A stretch of 64,000 nucleotides of DNA from positions 77,806-141,805 of the forward strand of contig PDIP01000032.1 of the NCBI GenBank assembly GCA_002811645.1, in the 5' to 3' direction. The DNA is from Corallochytrium limacisporum (lineage: Eukaryota; Opisthokonta). Within the stretch, counting starts at the first letter, position 1. Every line of letters begins with the position of its first letter. Under the pieces are notes generated by a model that made no database searches, was not told the origin of the DNA, and saw only the letters and a program-made list of their open reading frames with translations. Positions 42,098 through 54,948 of this stretch are shown here, one piece after another. Position numbers and translations under genes: made by a program.

Positions 42098-42814
42098 GAT
42101 GCTAATTTGACGAGTGTAGAAATTCTTAACGTACGTATATCAACCTAAACACGACAGTCATTACATAACCGCCAGCAAATTTATAGCACAAGGATTGATT
42201 TCCTGGAAACGCACATCTTTCTAAGTTGAACCCGTCAACTACTTCCCACTGTTGCGGGTGCCCGGCAGGTCGCGTGGCCGGGAAGTCCAACGCGTGTTTT
42301 AGTCACTGCCCCAACCCCCACCGCCATACTCTAGAATTGATCAAAATATTGATGCAAACACTCAATGATATTATCCGGTCCCGACCAGTCCCGACCGCTC
42401 AGTTGTTTCTCTACCGGGGTTGGGCAACATTTGGGGTAAATGTCAGCTGGTTTCGATAGTGAGAACCCAGTCCGGTGCACTCTCTATGGCGCGACAGAGG
42501 GAGGTGGTGGGTACACAGACCTTACCCCCTTTTTCGCGGCCGATTGTTTTTGTTCCGAACGTTCTGACACCGGTGGGTGGTGGAAGGATCGGTCACACCG
42601 AAAGTCGACTGCGGTTGGGAACGTAGCCGGACCATGGAAGGTATATGAGCACTCTACAGAGCCTGTGGCTTGTCAGATTGACTAGATCTACACCTGTGTA
42701 CACACGGCGATAAAAAGAGAAACAAGGCACCTGTGCGAGGGAAAACGGGTATGATCGTGAGGAAAGCAAGGCTTTTTGCGACAGCTGGTTTCCGTGAGTT
42801 AGAATGAGTTTCCG
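42098..42814. other. Divergent intergenic spacer
   Basis: About 720 nt between the small hypothetical gene (-) and the TBC gene (+). No TATA box or other element recognised. Confidence 0.4.
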
Positions 42815-44521
42815 ATGGCAGCGGTAAACAGGTCGCAAGACGGCGGATCAAACACGTCAGGGGGTAACACGCGCAAAGGACGGCTGGGTTGGATCTCCAG
42901 GGGAGACCGTGAGCTAAGCACAGCTACAGACCTTGCGGGAACAGTTCCTATCTGCTTTAGAAGTTCTGAACTTGCCCAGGAAACTGACGAGTCTGACGTG
43001 GCAGAGGAGAAATTTTTGAAACGCCTGGCAATCTACGGTCATACTAGTGCCAGTCGTGGAGTGAACCCTGAACACTATAATCCTAAGTCAGAGATTTGGC
43101 GCCGCCACGGAAACAGTCCGGCGGCAGTGAGACCCATGCGCAAACTTGCCTTCAAGTCAAAGGACTACTTTATCGCATCAGAGGATATTTGGTCGACGGA
43201 AGATGATGACATTCTCACCACGCAAAGCCATATGAGCAATGAGAGTGTAGTTCACCAGAAAACGACTGGGCCACAATCGTCGTCGCCCCAGAAGAGCAAG
43301 GCACCGGTATCGGCATCATCGACATCAGCAGCAAGTGCGCAACATGCAAAAGCACCCACAGAGCCTGCACAAGAATCAAAGCCACCGGAGCAAGAGAAAG
43401 ATCACCTCCAGAAACCGGAGCAATCATTGGAGGCCGAGGACAATGCCAAGAGCGCCGAAGGTGAAGACGATGACCATCACTTTGATCGCTCGCCGATTCA
43501 CCTACGAAAAGCAGTACCAGGTATCAATGACATGAACGATCGAGCCCAATCCAAACTTGATCGCTTTATGAAGATGCTCAACAGTCCACAAGTTGACATC
43601 GTAGAACTCCGAAAGATTAGCTGGTCCGGTGTCCCCGCACAGATCCGGCATGAGGTCTGGCAGCTTCTTTGCGGGTACCTACCGGCTGGGCGCGACCGTC
43701 GGCAGCAGACATTAGAGCGCAAGCGCAAGGAATACCACGCTCTTGTTGAGCGCTACTACAACGAAACAACGCAGAAACAGAACCCAAAGATTTTCCACCA
43801 GATTACCATTGATGCGCCACGGACTGCACCCGAAATTGAAAGCATCCAGCACCCAGTTGTCCAAGAGTTGCTGAAGCGGATACTTTTCGTGTGGGCCATC
43901 CGTCATCCTGCCTCGGGATATGTGCAGGGCATCAATGATCTCGTTTGCCCTTTCGCAATCGTCTTCACACAGGCCAAAATTGGATTCGATGACGACGCTA
44001 TGACCTACGACATGAGCAGGTTGAGCGAGGAGGTACTTGCAGACATTGAAGCGGACACGTTTTGGTGCTTCAGCCGCATGTTGGACTCTATCCAGGACTA
44101 CTACACCTTTGATCAGCTAAGTATCCAGCGCAAAATCTTTGAGTTGGCCGGCCTCGTCCAACGGACGGATGCTGAACTGGATCAGCACCTCAAAGATGCA
44201 GGCATTGAGTACCTGCAATTTGCCTTCCGCTGGATCAATTGCCTGCTAATGCGTGAGATGCCCATGAAGTGTATTGTACGGATCTGGGATGCATATCACG
44301 CCGAAGGAGACAAATTTGGAGAGCTGCATCTGTATGTGTGTCTTGCGTTCCTCAAGAAACTTGCGCCGGAGATCAAGCGGTGCCATGAAATGTTTGAGGT
44401 TATGCAGGTGTTGCAGAAGCCACCGACCGCGTCATGGGGTTACGAGGAAGTTGAGATGATCATGTCGGAAGCGTTTATGATCTCTTCGTTGTTCCAAGGC
44501 ACACCAAGCCACATCATGTAA
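42815..44521 (+). CDS. TBC1D22/Gyp1-type Rab GTPase-activating protein
   Basis: 568 aa, single exon. The first 240 residues are low-complexity (Ser, Gln, Glu, Pro). The TBC domain covers about 270-520: ISWSGVPAQIRHEVWQLLCG at the start, ITIDAPRT with the arginine finger, and WAIRHPASGYVQGINDL with the glutamine finger. The last two are nearly identical to animal TBC1D22 and yeast Gyp1, which act on Golgi Rabs (Ypt1/Rab1, Rab33). Both catalytic residues are present, so it should be active. It acts on Golgi membranes by homology. Converges on the SmG gene, stops 103 nt apart. Confidence 0.92.
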   Translation: MAAVNRSQDGGSNTSGGNTRKGRLGWISRGDRELSTATDLAGTVPICFRSSELAQETDESDVAEEKFLKRLAIYGHTSASRGVNPEHYNPKSEIWRRHGNSPAAVRPMRKLAFKSKDYFIASEDIWSTEDDDILTTQSHMSNESVVHQKTTGPQSSSPQKSKAPVSASSTSAASAQHAKAPTEPAQESKPPEQEKDHLQKPEQSLEAEDNAKSAEGEDDDHHFDRSPIHLRKAVPGINDMNDRAQSKLDRFMKMLNSPQVDIVELRKISWSGVPAQIRHEVWQLLCGYLPAGRDRRQQTLERKRKEYHALVERYYNETTQKQNPKIFHQITIDAPRTAPEIESIQHPVVQELLKRILFVWAIRHPASGYVQGINDLVCPFAIVFTQAKIGFDDDAMTYDMSRLSEEVLADIEADTFWCFSRMLDSIQDYYTFDQLSIQRKIFELAGLVQRTDAELDQHLKDAGIEYLQFAFRWINCLLMREMPMKCIVRIWDAYHAEGDKFGELHLYVCLAFLKKLAPEIKRCHEMFEVMQVLQKPPTASWGYEEVEMIMSEAFMISSLFQGTPSHIM

Positions 44522-44624
44522 GAACCATGCAGGACAGTGTTGCAAGAATAGATCTTAAATTTGGCAATGCCTGTAATTCTTTAACAATTTCTTCACTTAA
44601 ATTTAACATTGAAAACACACGGCA

Positions 44625-45089
44625 TTACCGTGGTTTTTCCAGTGGCTGCATCACAACAATGCTGTTACCACGAACCATGACCATACCCATGTCTATGCGC
44701 TCTTCATCCCGGATCTCTACACTGTCTTCGAGAACAATATTCAGGAACGGATCGTATCCGCGCAAGGTACCTTCGATGTTGCGCTTTCCGTTCATTTGGA
44801 TCTGTAGACGTTTGTCCATGAACCTGCCAGGTGAAAGAGACATAATGTGAAATTCAGAAATTGTTAGTTAGCTGATCGGCATAGAAAGAAGACCAAATAT
44901 GAAAGCTGGTGAACGGAATTGTGGGATAGTATTGTCAGAAACACGGACTCAATGTTCTATCAACACGTGAGATTCGGATAATACATGCTTATTGTTTTCA
45001 CATCACCCTACCCAAGAACCGACTTACCAGGTTTCACAAAAACAATGCTCTACTTACTTCTTAAGTTCTGGTTGCTGCGAGCGTGACAT
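44625..45089 (-). CDS. SNRPG: Small nuclear ribonucleoprotein G (SmG), two exons
   Basis: Coding parts 45089-45058 and 44823-44625 on the minus strand; 76 aa. The first exon encodes MSRSQQPELK plus two bases; the second completes KFMDKRLQIQMNG. The join gives an uninterrupted Sm fold: Sm1 as LQIQMNGKRNIEGTLRGYDPFLN and Sm2 as MGMVMVRGNSIVVM. SmG is one of seven Sm proteins that ring the U-rich site of U1, U2, U4 and U5 snRNA. Length equals human SmG. Without the first exon the second would begin at a false internal ATG, so the spliced model is clearly the better one. Confidence 0.93.
44824..45057 (-). other. Spliceosomal intron in the SmG gene, 234 nt
   Basis: Minus strand: GTAAGT donor at 45057, CTAACTAAC branch-like sequence about 40 nt before the acceptor, GGCAG acceptor at 44824. 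It falls after codon position 2 of the conserved Lys before FMDK. Confidence 0.88.
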
Positions 45090-45833
45090 GACGGCACTAG
45101 TAATTTAGGTGTCAACGAAATTCGATGAAGCTACGAATACATATCTGCACCGGCATATTCACAACACATAGGAGACACACATTTTGACCAACAGACTTTG
45201 TATGACACATCATACCCATCTCATAAATACTTGATCAACTCAATAACAAACGAAAGAAACCAGGTGCTTGCAGCGACAAACTAGACATGTTAAAGTTATT
45301 GCACGGATGGAAAAAGTGTGTGTGTTTTTTGTGCTGTGGTGTGTCGGCGCGCCGGTTTCCCCCGCCCCCCCTGGGGTGCCCCTCTCAACCTAGCACCTGG
45401 CCGGTCGTGCGGTCCCCCAAGCCACGAGGGCACTAGATTTTCTCTTTGGGAGTGAATACTGGGAGACTGCGGACCACCGAAGCCCTCCCGCCGTGGACAC
45501 GCTAGCCAAGCGACCAGAGCTAGGAGCAGAGTGTGTTGTCGCGTTCGCCCACCGCGGGTATGTTTGTCACCAACCACTCACTTTCCGTGCTCTGAGATTT
45601 CAAGAAAGTTCAATGCTGGTACTTGATAAGGTCAGCAGTTTACACCAACTCTTGAGCAGGTTTGCGATAGGTATATGTAAGGAGATCTTTGCACGTCCGT
45701 GGGTTGTTTGTCGAGTTCTACACCAAAGTGTATCGTGACCATAGAATGTTTAAATGAGACAGTGAGGAGGAAGAAGCCGTCAGGAACAAAATTTCGACGA
45801 TTTCGGGATCAGTAGTAGTCACAGAGGACGAAA
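45090..45833. other. Divergent intergenic spacer
   Basis: About 740 nt between SmG (-) and the uS7m gene (+). It contains a GC-rich patch near 45340-45430. No gene or clear promoter motif. Confidence 0.45.
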
Positions 45834-46505
45834 ATGTTCAGGAATCTGGGAAGAGTCGCAGTAGCACAGGCTCTCGGGAGAGCTAGAGTCCCGCGAGCCA
45901 CATGCTCGGTGCTCGCAACACCGACCTTGGTGGTGCCGACAGTGTCAATAATTGGTAGTCGTTTCATGTCACAGCAACTTAAGCGCCCACACAACAAGAT
46001 GCACCGGGACTTTGATGACATGACCGATTTCTTCGACCCTTTGGTCCATGACCCCGTAGTAAAGAAACTTGTAGTCATGATCATGCAGAGCGGCGAGAAG
46101 GACAAGGCTGAGGGAATCGTACGTTCGCTGCTGGAAAGAATAAAGGAGGGCGAGATGGCCAAGGCTCGTCGTGGTGAGACTGCCTCTGCATTGCCTCCAT
46201 ACAGAGTGCTAAGAACTGCAGTCGACAACCTGCGGCCGTTGGTCGTCACTCAGACTAACGTAACTCGTGGTAGTCGCTATACTGTTCCAGTAGCGGTTGG
46301 TGAGATCCGCGGTCGTAACATTGCGCTCAAGAATATGGTCAAAGCCGCACGTAACAGCAACGCACGCGTACCCATGTACGAGAAGCTGTACAATCAGGTT
46401 CAGGATGCACTGCAGCGTCGTGGAGCAGTCTACGAGAAGCGACAGGAAGCCCACAAGTTGGCCGAAGCGAACCGGGCGTACGCACACCTGCGGTTTGCGT
46501 CATAA
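45834..46505 (+). CDS. Mitochondrial small-subunit ribosomal protein uS7m
   Basis: 223 aa, single exon. The first 45 residues are basic and hydroxylated with few acids, a mitochondrial presequence. The rest is the uS7 fold: DPVVKKLVVMIMQSGEKDKAEGIV, then PYRVLRTAVDNLRPLV, TNVTRGSRYTVPVAVGEIRGRNIA, and a C-terminal basic helix with QRRGAVYEKRQEAHKLAEANRAYAHLRF. In bacteria uS7 binds the 3' domain of small-subunit rRNA; the mitochondrial version is MRPS7 in animals and Rsm7 in yeast. Convergent with SERCA, 271 nt between stops. Confidence 0.92.
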   Translation: MFRNLGRVAVAQALGRARVPRATCSVLATPTLVVPTVSIIGSRFMSQQLKRPHNKMHRDFDDMTDFFDPLVHDPVVKKLVVMIMQSGEKDKAEGIVRSLLERIKEGEMAKARRGETASALPPYRVLRTAVDNLRPLVVTQTNVTRGSRYTVPVAVGEIRGRNIALKNMVKAARNSNARVPMYEKLYNQVQDALQRRGAVYEKRQEAHKLAEANRAYAHLRFAS

Positions 46506-46776
46506 AAGCATTGTAACAGTAATACACACCATAGGTCATCAAAATCATCTAGAAGTGCTAGACTCAATGGCCGTTTTTGTAAGAATAGTATTTGATCTAT
46601 ATGCGATGTTACAGACGAAACGATGTTGTGGATGTGAATCAGTGTGTTTCTCGAAATGACGATGGATGGTCTAATGGTCCTGTGAGATCCATCTTCTCCT
46701 CAGTGTCTTTTGCAATGAGCTCTAGTATTAGCAAGCTCTCATGTTTGTTTTCCTAATGTGAAAATGGTTTTGTCAT

Positions 46777-49920
<3,144 letters not shown>

Positions 49921-50124
49921 TCAACTACCTACACATATCAACTGTCATCAAGCGGTGCTGGGTCCCTTTTTCACGCATTATGTGTTCCTTTGCGTTCTCC
50001 ATCGATCAAACCCGGTCTGGCCATGACGTTGCGAACCATACGTCTTTGCCCTTGGCCCCCCCTTCTCTTCTCCTCACCTCCGTGTGCTTTGCAGTGTTTG
50101 TTGTTCACTTCTGCCGTCATATGG

Positions 50125-50146
50125 CCCCCCCCCCCCGGGGGGGGGG
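50125..50146. repeat. C12-G10 palindrome
   Basis: Twelve C followed directly by ten G, able to form a GC-only hairpin or strand-specific G-rich structure. About 310 nt upstream of the SERCA start codon. Confidence 0.9.
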
Positions 50147-50843
50147 AAGGGGAAAAGGCGAAAACACCTTCTGGGAGTTTGGGGGTTTGGGACATAGGGC
50201 CCCCCACTGCCGGACTTTTCTTGCCCCCCCCCCAAGGTGCTACGGTGCGCCTCCCCCCATTGCAACAGATCAGACAGACACCGGGGGGCCCCGAACAACA
50301 GCGTAACACCTGCCTACCTGGGCCGTGTCTAGCTTTTATCTCCCGGGGAAAAAAAAAGGGGAGATACCAGGAAAGAAGAAGAAAAAAAAATAACGGTGAA
50401 AACACAGTACTGAGACAGACCAACGGGCCCTTGCACAGTCAGTCCCCCCCCCCTTCTTCTCCCTCCTTCCGGGTGAAACGCTCGGCCGTACGGGAGCAGG
50501 GGTGTCGGAACGGGCAGGTGACAAATGGCAACCCTTGCTCGTACCCAAACATTTGGCGGGCGAATCAATCGTGCTCGATGGACCTCTCCCGCGATTCGCC
50601 CACCTCCCCAATTTTGCTATTTGTTTTTTTTTTTTTCCTTTCCGGCTCACTCTCTCCCGCGATGCATGGGTCCTCGGTCGAACCGCCCCCGCTGGCTTTT
50701 AAATGCCATTTCATAGCTTAGGCCTGCCGCGTCACCGTCCAACGGCTTGAAACCACCCTCCGTCCCCCTCGGCCCCCCTTTTGAAAGCTTGGCCTTTGGT
50801 TTCTTGGCTTTCTAATTCTCTCCCGGTGTTCATCCCTTCGCAA

Positions 50844-50859
50844 CCCCCCGGGGGGGGGG
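50844..50859. repeat. C6-G10 palindromic tract
   Basis: Six C followed by ten G, then CCC. Same type as the tract at 50125. Confidence 0.85.
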
Positions 50860-50965
50860 CCCTCCCCTTCGGGAGAGAGCGAGGGGGTTTCGATATTCGG
50901 AATACGGCGGTCAGTTTTTACGTACCGAAGACGAGGAGGAACGCGGCTCCAGGACACCCGACAGG

Positions 50966-50977
50966 CCCCCCCCCGGG
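50966..50977. repeat. C9-G3 tract
   Basis: Nine C then three G, third member of the cluster of C-to-G homopolymer switches in this spacer. Confidence 0.75.
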
Positions 50978-52610
50978 AGAACGAGGAGAGGATCCCCGGC
51001 CTCCACCGGTGCGGAATGCCAAGGAAAGCATAGAAGTGTACGAGTGGACAGCGCGGGGGCGACTGGGAAGTGCCTCGTCGACAGATGGCAGCTCCAAATC
51101 CGTGCCTTTGGAGTGGTGTGGTTAGTCGATCATGCCTTCTTTACATTAGCGAGCAAGCATCGTCACACAACACTGATAGACGACGGCATCTCACATGAGG
51201 CAAGTGAACTTGGTGCACGGGAGGACACTTGTTCATGATCCAGTGCGGCTCTTGATGGCGCTCTCTTTACCCAGCATGATCTTCTCCATGGATCCTAAAG
51301 GAGCCGAGGTCAGAAAGAATATTGCCTGGAAGGAAACAAGATCTCCTACCATGTCCAATCGGTGTCTAATATGTGGATATATGTGTCGCATGTAGTAAAC
51401 TCCAATCAGTCAGGCCGAACGGGCTTCCCTCCACGCGGTCTTCATGTGTCTCCGGCGGGTATATGCCGATGGGGGGACGTGTATACATATAATCCATCAG
51501 GGCACACCACCTCCCAACAAAAGTGTTCTGGAAGGGTCAACCACTAGGAAAAATCTTCAATTGTCAAATTTCATTCTCTGGTAATGGGGAAGAAAATGGG
51601 TGAGCCATGAAAATTAGAAAAATGAATTACAAACGGCAGCGAAGATTTTTGGAGAAGAAGATGAAGGAATTTCGGGCTTTGGGTAGAAAACTTGGTGCAT
51701 TCCCTGCGGTCCTGGGGCTCCAGGGAGAGAGAGAGAGGGAGGTGTGCAGGGCAGGGGGGGGATGTTTACCCGCGCTCCGGCTCTGCCGGGTGGGTCCTTA
51801 TCCGCTATCAGCAATATTTTGCTCGTCGACTTAAATCCCTAGAGAAATCCCATATAAACTCGATACCGAGGACCATTCAGCTTCCCGCAGACTGGGGAAT
51901 ATGCCATTCCGCTCTCTTCGCCTGCCACTGCAACGCCATCCATCCCTACCTCCCCGTGGCGAATTGTGATTGGGCTGTGCCCATATAGAGGGAGTCTAAT
52001 TTCCAAAAAAACACCAATACCTCCCTTGGCACGGCGGTCCGGACGTCCTGGTCGGCAAGAAAAGGGGGGTGGAATACGGTAAAAACTGATCCCCAAATTA
52101 AGTAATTACTGGAGTTTGTAGCGCGAGTTGTTTGGTCGGTGCTGTGTTGTGTAAAGCCAGTGAGGCCGGAACGGAAAGGTGTGCGGACGTGGGCGGGCGC
52201 AGAGCCGTTGTTTGCTCTGCGATTCATACGTTTCATAATAGAGTGTGTGCGCATGGTGAGTAGTATAATAAACGAATTGTTTCTCCAATTGTAGAATGAT
52301 GATCGCCCTAACATTCAAGCATGCTAGGTAAGGAAACGGTATGACAACGAAATAGCCAGATAGTGCAACTCGTTGGTTCTACGCACTGTCGAATTACCGG
52401 GGGCCCGTACCGCGGTATATTGACTATTGACGTGGGCAAGACAAAAGCCGTTCGGATCTAATTCGACCCGGAGACTATTTTTGGCTTTGCGCAGGACCAG
52501 CAGTCCCGACAGAGAGCCGCGGCCGCTGCATTTCGACAGCTGCTGTGTTTGGAAACACGCGAAGCGAGTCAGGTGGGTGGGTTGGAAAAGGTCGTTTAAC
52601 GGTAGCCAGG

Positions 52611-52616
52611 TATAAA
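52611..52616 (+). promoter_or_regulatory. Candidate TATA box of the small membrane-protein gene
   Basis: TATAAAGG exactly 100 nt upstream (to the A) of the gene's ATG at 52716; the same motif and spacing as at the F-box gene. Confidence 0.45.
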
Positions 52617-52715
52617 GGGACCATCACGCAAAAGCAAGAAAGTTCTGATCACCTACCGATACCAACAACAAGCCTGCTGTCCTGAAGAACGTTTGCCCGG
52701 AAAACGAAAACAATC

Positions 52716-53161
52716 ATGGGTCTCCTTAGCACCGCTTTGCTCCTTAATGGAGGTTTTGACTTTGCGCTGACCTTCCTGGCGCCAAAAGCCAACGCCAATC
52801 TGCACTCTGGCTTGTCCCGTACCAGCAGGTATTAGATTTTGATTTATTGGTTTTGTCTATTCAATTGGATACAGTACTAACACCTACAGCTTTTTCCTAC
52901 TTTACAATAGCAGGCATGGGTATTGCTGAGCGCTCTTTTGTTTACGGTTTCTGGATGCATGGTATCATCCGTGTGTCTGCTGCCATGAATCCCAAGTATC
53001 TGAAGCTCGCCACCGCCTCCTACCTGGTTGAATTGGCGATGGCCGTCTTGGAGGTTTACTACTTTAAGTCGACCACAATCCAGGCCAGTGGCGGTATGAT
53101 CCTGATTCCAATAGTCATGGGCTTTTTCTCTTGGACCAATCGAGACGCCCTTGAGATCTAA
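52716..53161 (+). CDS. Small multi-pass membrane protein, two exons (splice sites uncertain)
   Basis: The first exon starts at ATG 52716 and reads MGLLSTALLLNGGFDFALTF, a membrane helix. The second, ending at 53161, reads RSFVYGFWMHGIIRVSAAM then LVELAMAVLEVYYFK and MILIPIVMGFFSW, three more helices. The most canonical donor (GTATTAG at 52829) and acceptor (CTACAG at 52889, after TACTAAC) do not keep frame. A donor at 52819 with the acceptor TAG at 52910 or CAG at 52913 does, so the exact join is open. The layout (four helices, short loops, WxxxGxxR-like motif) faintly recalls the Erg28 scaffold, but I do not claim it. About 130 aa. Confidence 0.6.
52819..52910 (+). other. Intron in the small membrane-protein gene (boundaries tentative)
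   Basis: Contains a perfect TACTAAC branch site at 52875-52881. The frame-preserving pair is donor 52819 and acceptor TAG ending at 52910; the donor at 52829 looks better but breaks the frame. Confidence 0.4.
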
Positions 53162-53291
53162 AGCGACCATGTTTTGATTGTCCATTTGGCCTGGTACCAA
53201 ATCGACTTGAACAATGTCTCGCAAGGTTGAAAATAAAGTAAAAATTCCCGGAACATAGCAAACTGCTGTCGGCATTATGCAACACCTGCGA

Positions 53292-54158
53292 TCAATCACT
53301 CAATATTTCGATGTCTGAATCCTCGTCTGAATCCAGCATGATTACGTCCTCCTCATAGTACACCCCGCCATCGTCTGATTCGTTGTCCGACAATACAAGC
53401 ACTCCACGCCGTCCTCGGCGCACAGATACTGTCCTACAGCGGTGACAGTACCAATCATCATATGGCACCCTGTTCAGACCAACGCAGAATGTGTGGTAAG
53501 GTTGGTCACACCCGTCGCAGAGCAGCAGCACATCTTCTCGATCACAGTTTCCACAAATCATGCAGTAGGCGAGCTCTTCCACAGTTTCAACCGGTGCAGG
53601 CGGCGGTTCCATCTTGTGCACAATATCCAAGACTCCTTCTTCGCCAACCTTGTGTTCAATTAGTTCAGTGAACTCTTGCTTACACATTGGGCAGTTATTG
53701 GAAAGCTTGCTCCATTCCAGGATGCACGCATAGCAGAACTCGTGTTTGCAATTTGGGATCCATCCACGTACCTCAATTTGTTCGTAGCAGATAGCGCACG
53801 GTTCTTTCTGCCCAGGAGTGCCATCTTGATTCGATTTCCCCGGAGACTGCTCGGGACTTTCTATGTCTATGATTGACTGACCACCTTTGCCTTCCTGCAG
53901 TGCTACAGAAGTGCTCTCCGCTCTGTCCTCTGCCTGTTGCTTGTGTTTCTTTTTCTCTGCCTGGAGCGACTGTCGCAGGCGGAGCAGCTGAAGCCGCCTT
54001 GGGCGATCCAAATGTTGCGTCGGGCTACGAAAGCAGTCCGGCGTAGACTCAGTGCTGACCGAATTCGCTGTTCGCATATTATGGCTCCGCGATCTTGTTA
54101 ACTGTTGAGAGGGGCTCTGGAAGCGTTCAGGCGATGATTCGTTACTGATTACATCCAT
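53292..54158 (-). CDS. RING finger plus PHD finger protein (probable E3 ubiquitin ligase on chromatin)
   Basis: 288 aa, single exon. The first 100 residues carry two similar RSPxQxLxRxR-like stretches (about 15-25 and 44-53) and a charged coiled-coil-like helix. A C3HC4 RING lies about 120-161: CAICYEQIEVRG, then CKHEFCYACILEW and CPMC. A PHD finger at about 198-242 reads CMICGNCDREDVLLLCDGCDQPYHTFC and WYCHRC. The tail is very acidic (about half Asp/Glu). The RING-then-PHD order is that of PHRF1-type and some fungal proteins, which combine ubiquitin transfer with histone-tail reading. The substrate is unknown. Convergent with the small membrane protein, 130 nt between stops. Confidence 0.85.
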   Translation of the reverse strand: MDVISNESSPERFQSPSQQLTRSRSHNMRTANSVSTESTPDCFRSPTQHLDRPRRLQLLRLRQSLQAEKKKHKQQAEDRAESTSVALQEGKGGQSIIDIESPEQSPGKSNQDGTPGQKEPCAICYEQIEVRGWIPNCKHEFCYACILEWSKLSNNCPMCKQEFTELIEHKVGEEGVLDIVHKMEPPPAPVETVEELAYCMICGNCDREDVLLLCDGCDQPYHTFCVGLNRVPYDDWYCHRCRTVSVRRGRRGVLVLSDNESDDGGVYYEEDVIMLDSDEDSDIEILSD

Positions 54159-54631
54159 TGTGGGCTCCTTTAAATATTTTCTAAACCTTACGCCGCGTTC
54201 GGCAAAACCGGAGTCACCCTGTGCTGTGAATCAGCGTGGTCACGTGCATTGTCGACCTTCACATTTGCTATCCATGCGGATAGAACACATCGCAGAGGTC
54301 TGAAAGCTAACGATCACGTTCTAATTTCGGCTGTCTCTGATGCATCCGGTAGTTGTGAAGATTACAGCAAAGTTTGAATGGCAGAAGTTATGTACCTGTC
54401 CCTCAAACCCGACGTCGTGCCGCTGGCCTCTCACGGTTTCGGGTCTCAACGACGCGCAACCCCCCAATGTCCAGGATACGGTGCGGGCGGGAAACGGGAG
54501 TCTATATCAATGTTCAGGAAAAAAAAGAAAAGAAGAAAGGAACGAGAGAGAGAAAGAAAGAAAGTAGAAAAGAAGAAAAAAAAAAAAAAAGCACATCTAA
54601 AACCATGAGTTACTGCTAAGAACAGAAACAA
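54159..54631. other. Intergenic spacer upstream of the RING-PHD gene
   Basis: About 470 nt. It has a CACGTG E-box at about 54240-54245, 80 nt upstream of the RING-PHD start, and the purine tract listed separately. CACGTG is the core bound by Mondo-Mlx-type factors, but a single copy has little weight. Confidence 0.35.
54516..54591. repeat. Polypurine tract
   Basis: About 75 nt of almost pure A and G on the plus strand (one C, one T), ending in 15 A. On the minus strand it is a T/C tract about 40 nt past the tRNA 3' end and offers T runs that could end Pol III transcription. Confidence 0.8.
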
Positions 54632-54705
54632 AGGCTCGACCGGGATTTGAACCCGGGACCTCGGCATTACTAGTGCCGCGCTCTAACCAACTGAGCTATC
54701 AAGCC
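54632..54705 (-). tRNA. tRNA-Thr (anticodon AGT)
   Basis: On the minus strand the 74-nt sequence folds as a full cloverleaf. The 7-bp acceptor stem GGCTTGA/TCGAGCC has one G-T pair. The D arm is GCTC...GAGC. The anticodon stem CGGCA/TGCCG encloses the loop CTAGTAA, giving anticodon AGT. The T arm is CCGGG-TTCAAAT-CCCGG and the discriminator is T. A box (TAGCTCAGTTGG) and B box (GGTTCAAATCC) are canonical. There is no intron. The A at position 34 is normally edited to inosine, reading ACU, ACC and ACA. Confidence 0.96.
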
Positions 54706-54948
54706 GTACTGCGCTTCTTGTTCGGTCAGGTGAAAATATAATATATGAACTATTATCAAACAAGTTTTCAATTTTCTATACTGAACTGTGGCAATGTACG
54801 ACCACTATAATATCACTATGACGAGAACAACCATTGTCCTCCAGGGGCATCTGGCTGGGGGCGGAGTTCCCCATGAATTTGTTGTGCGCCTTCATGCAAT
54901 TGCAAAGTAATAAAAGTGTATTGCTGACGTTCCTAAGATCCTCAGTCC

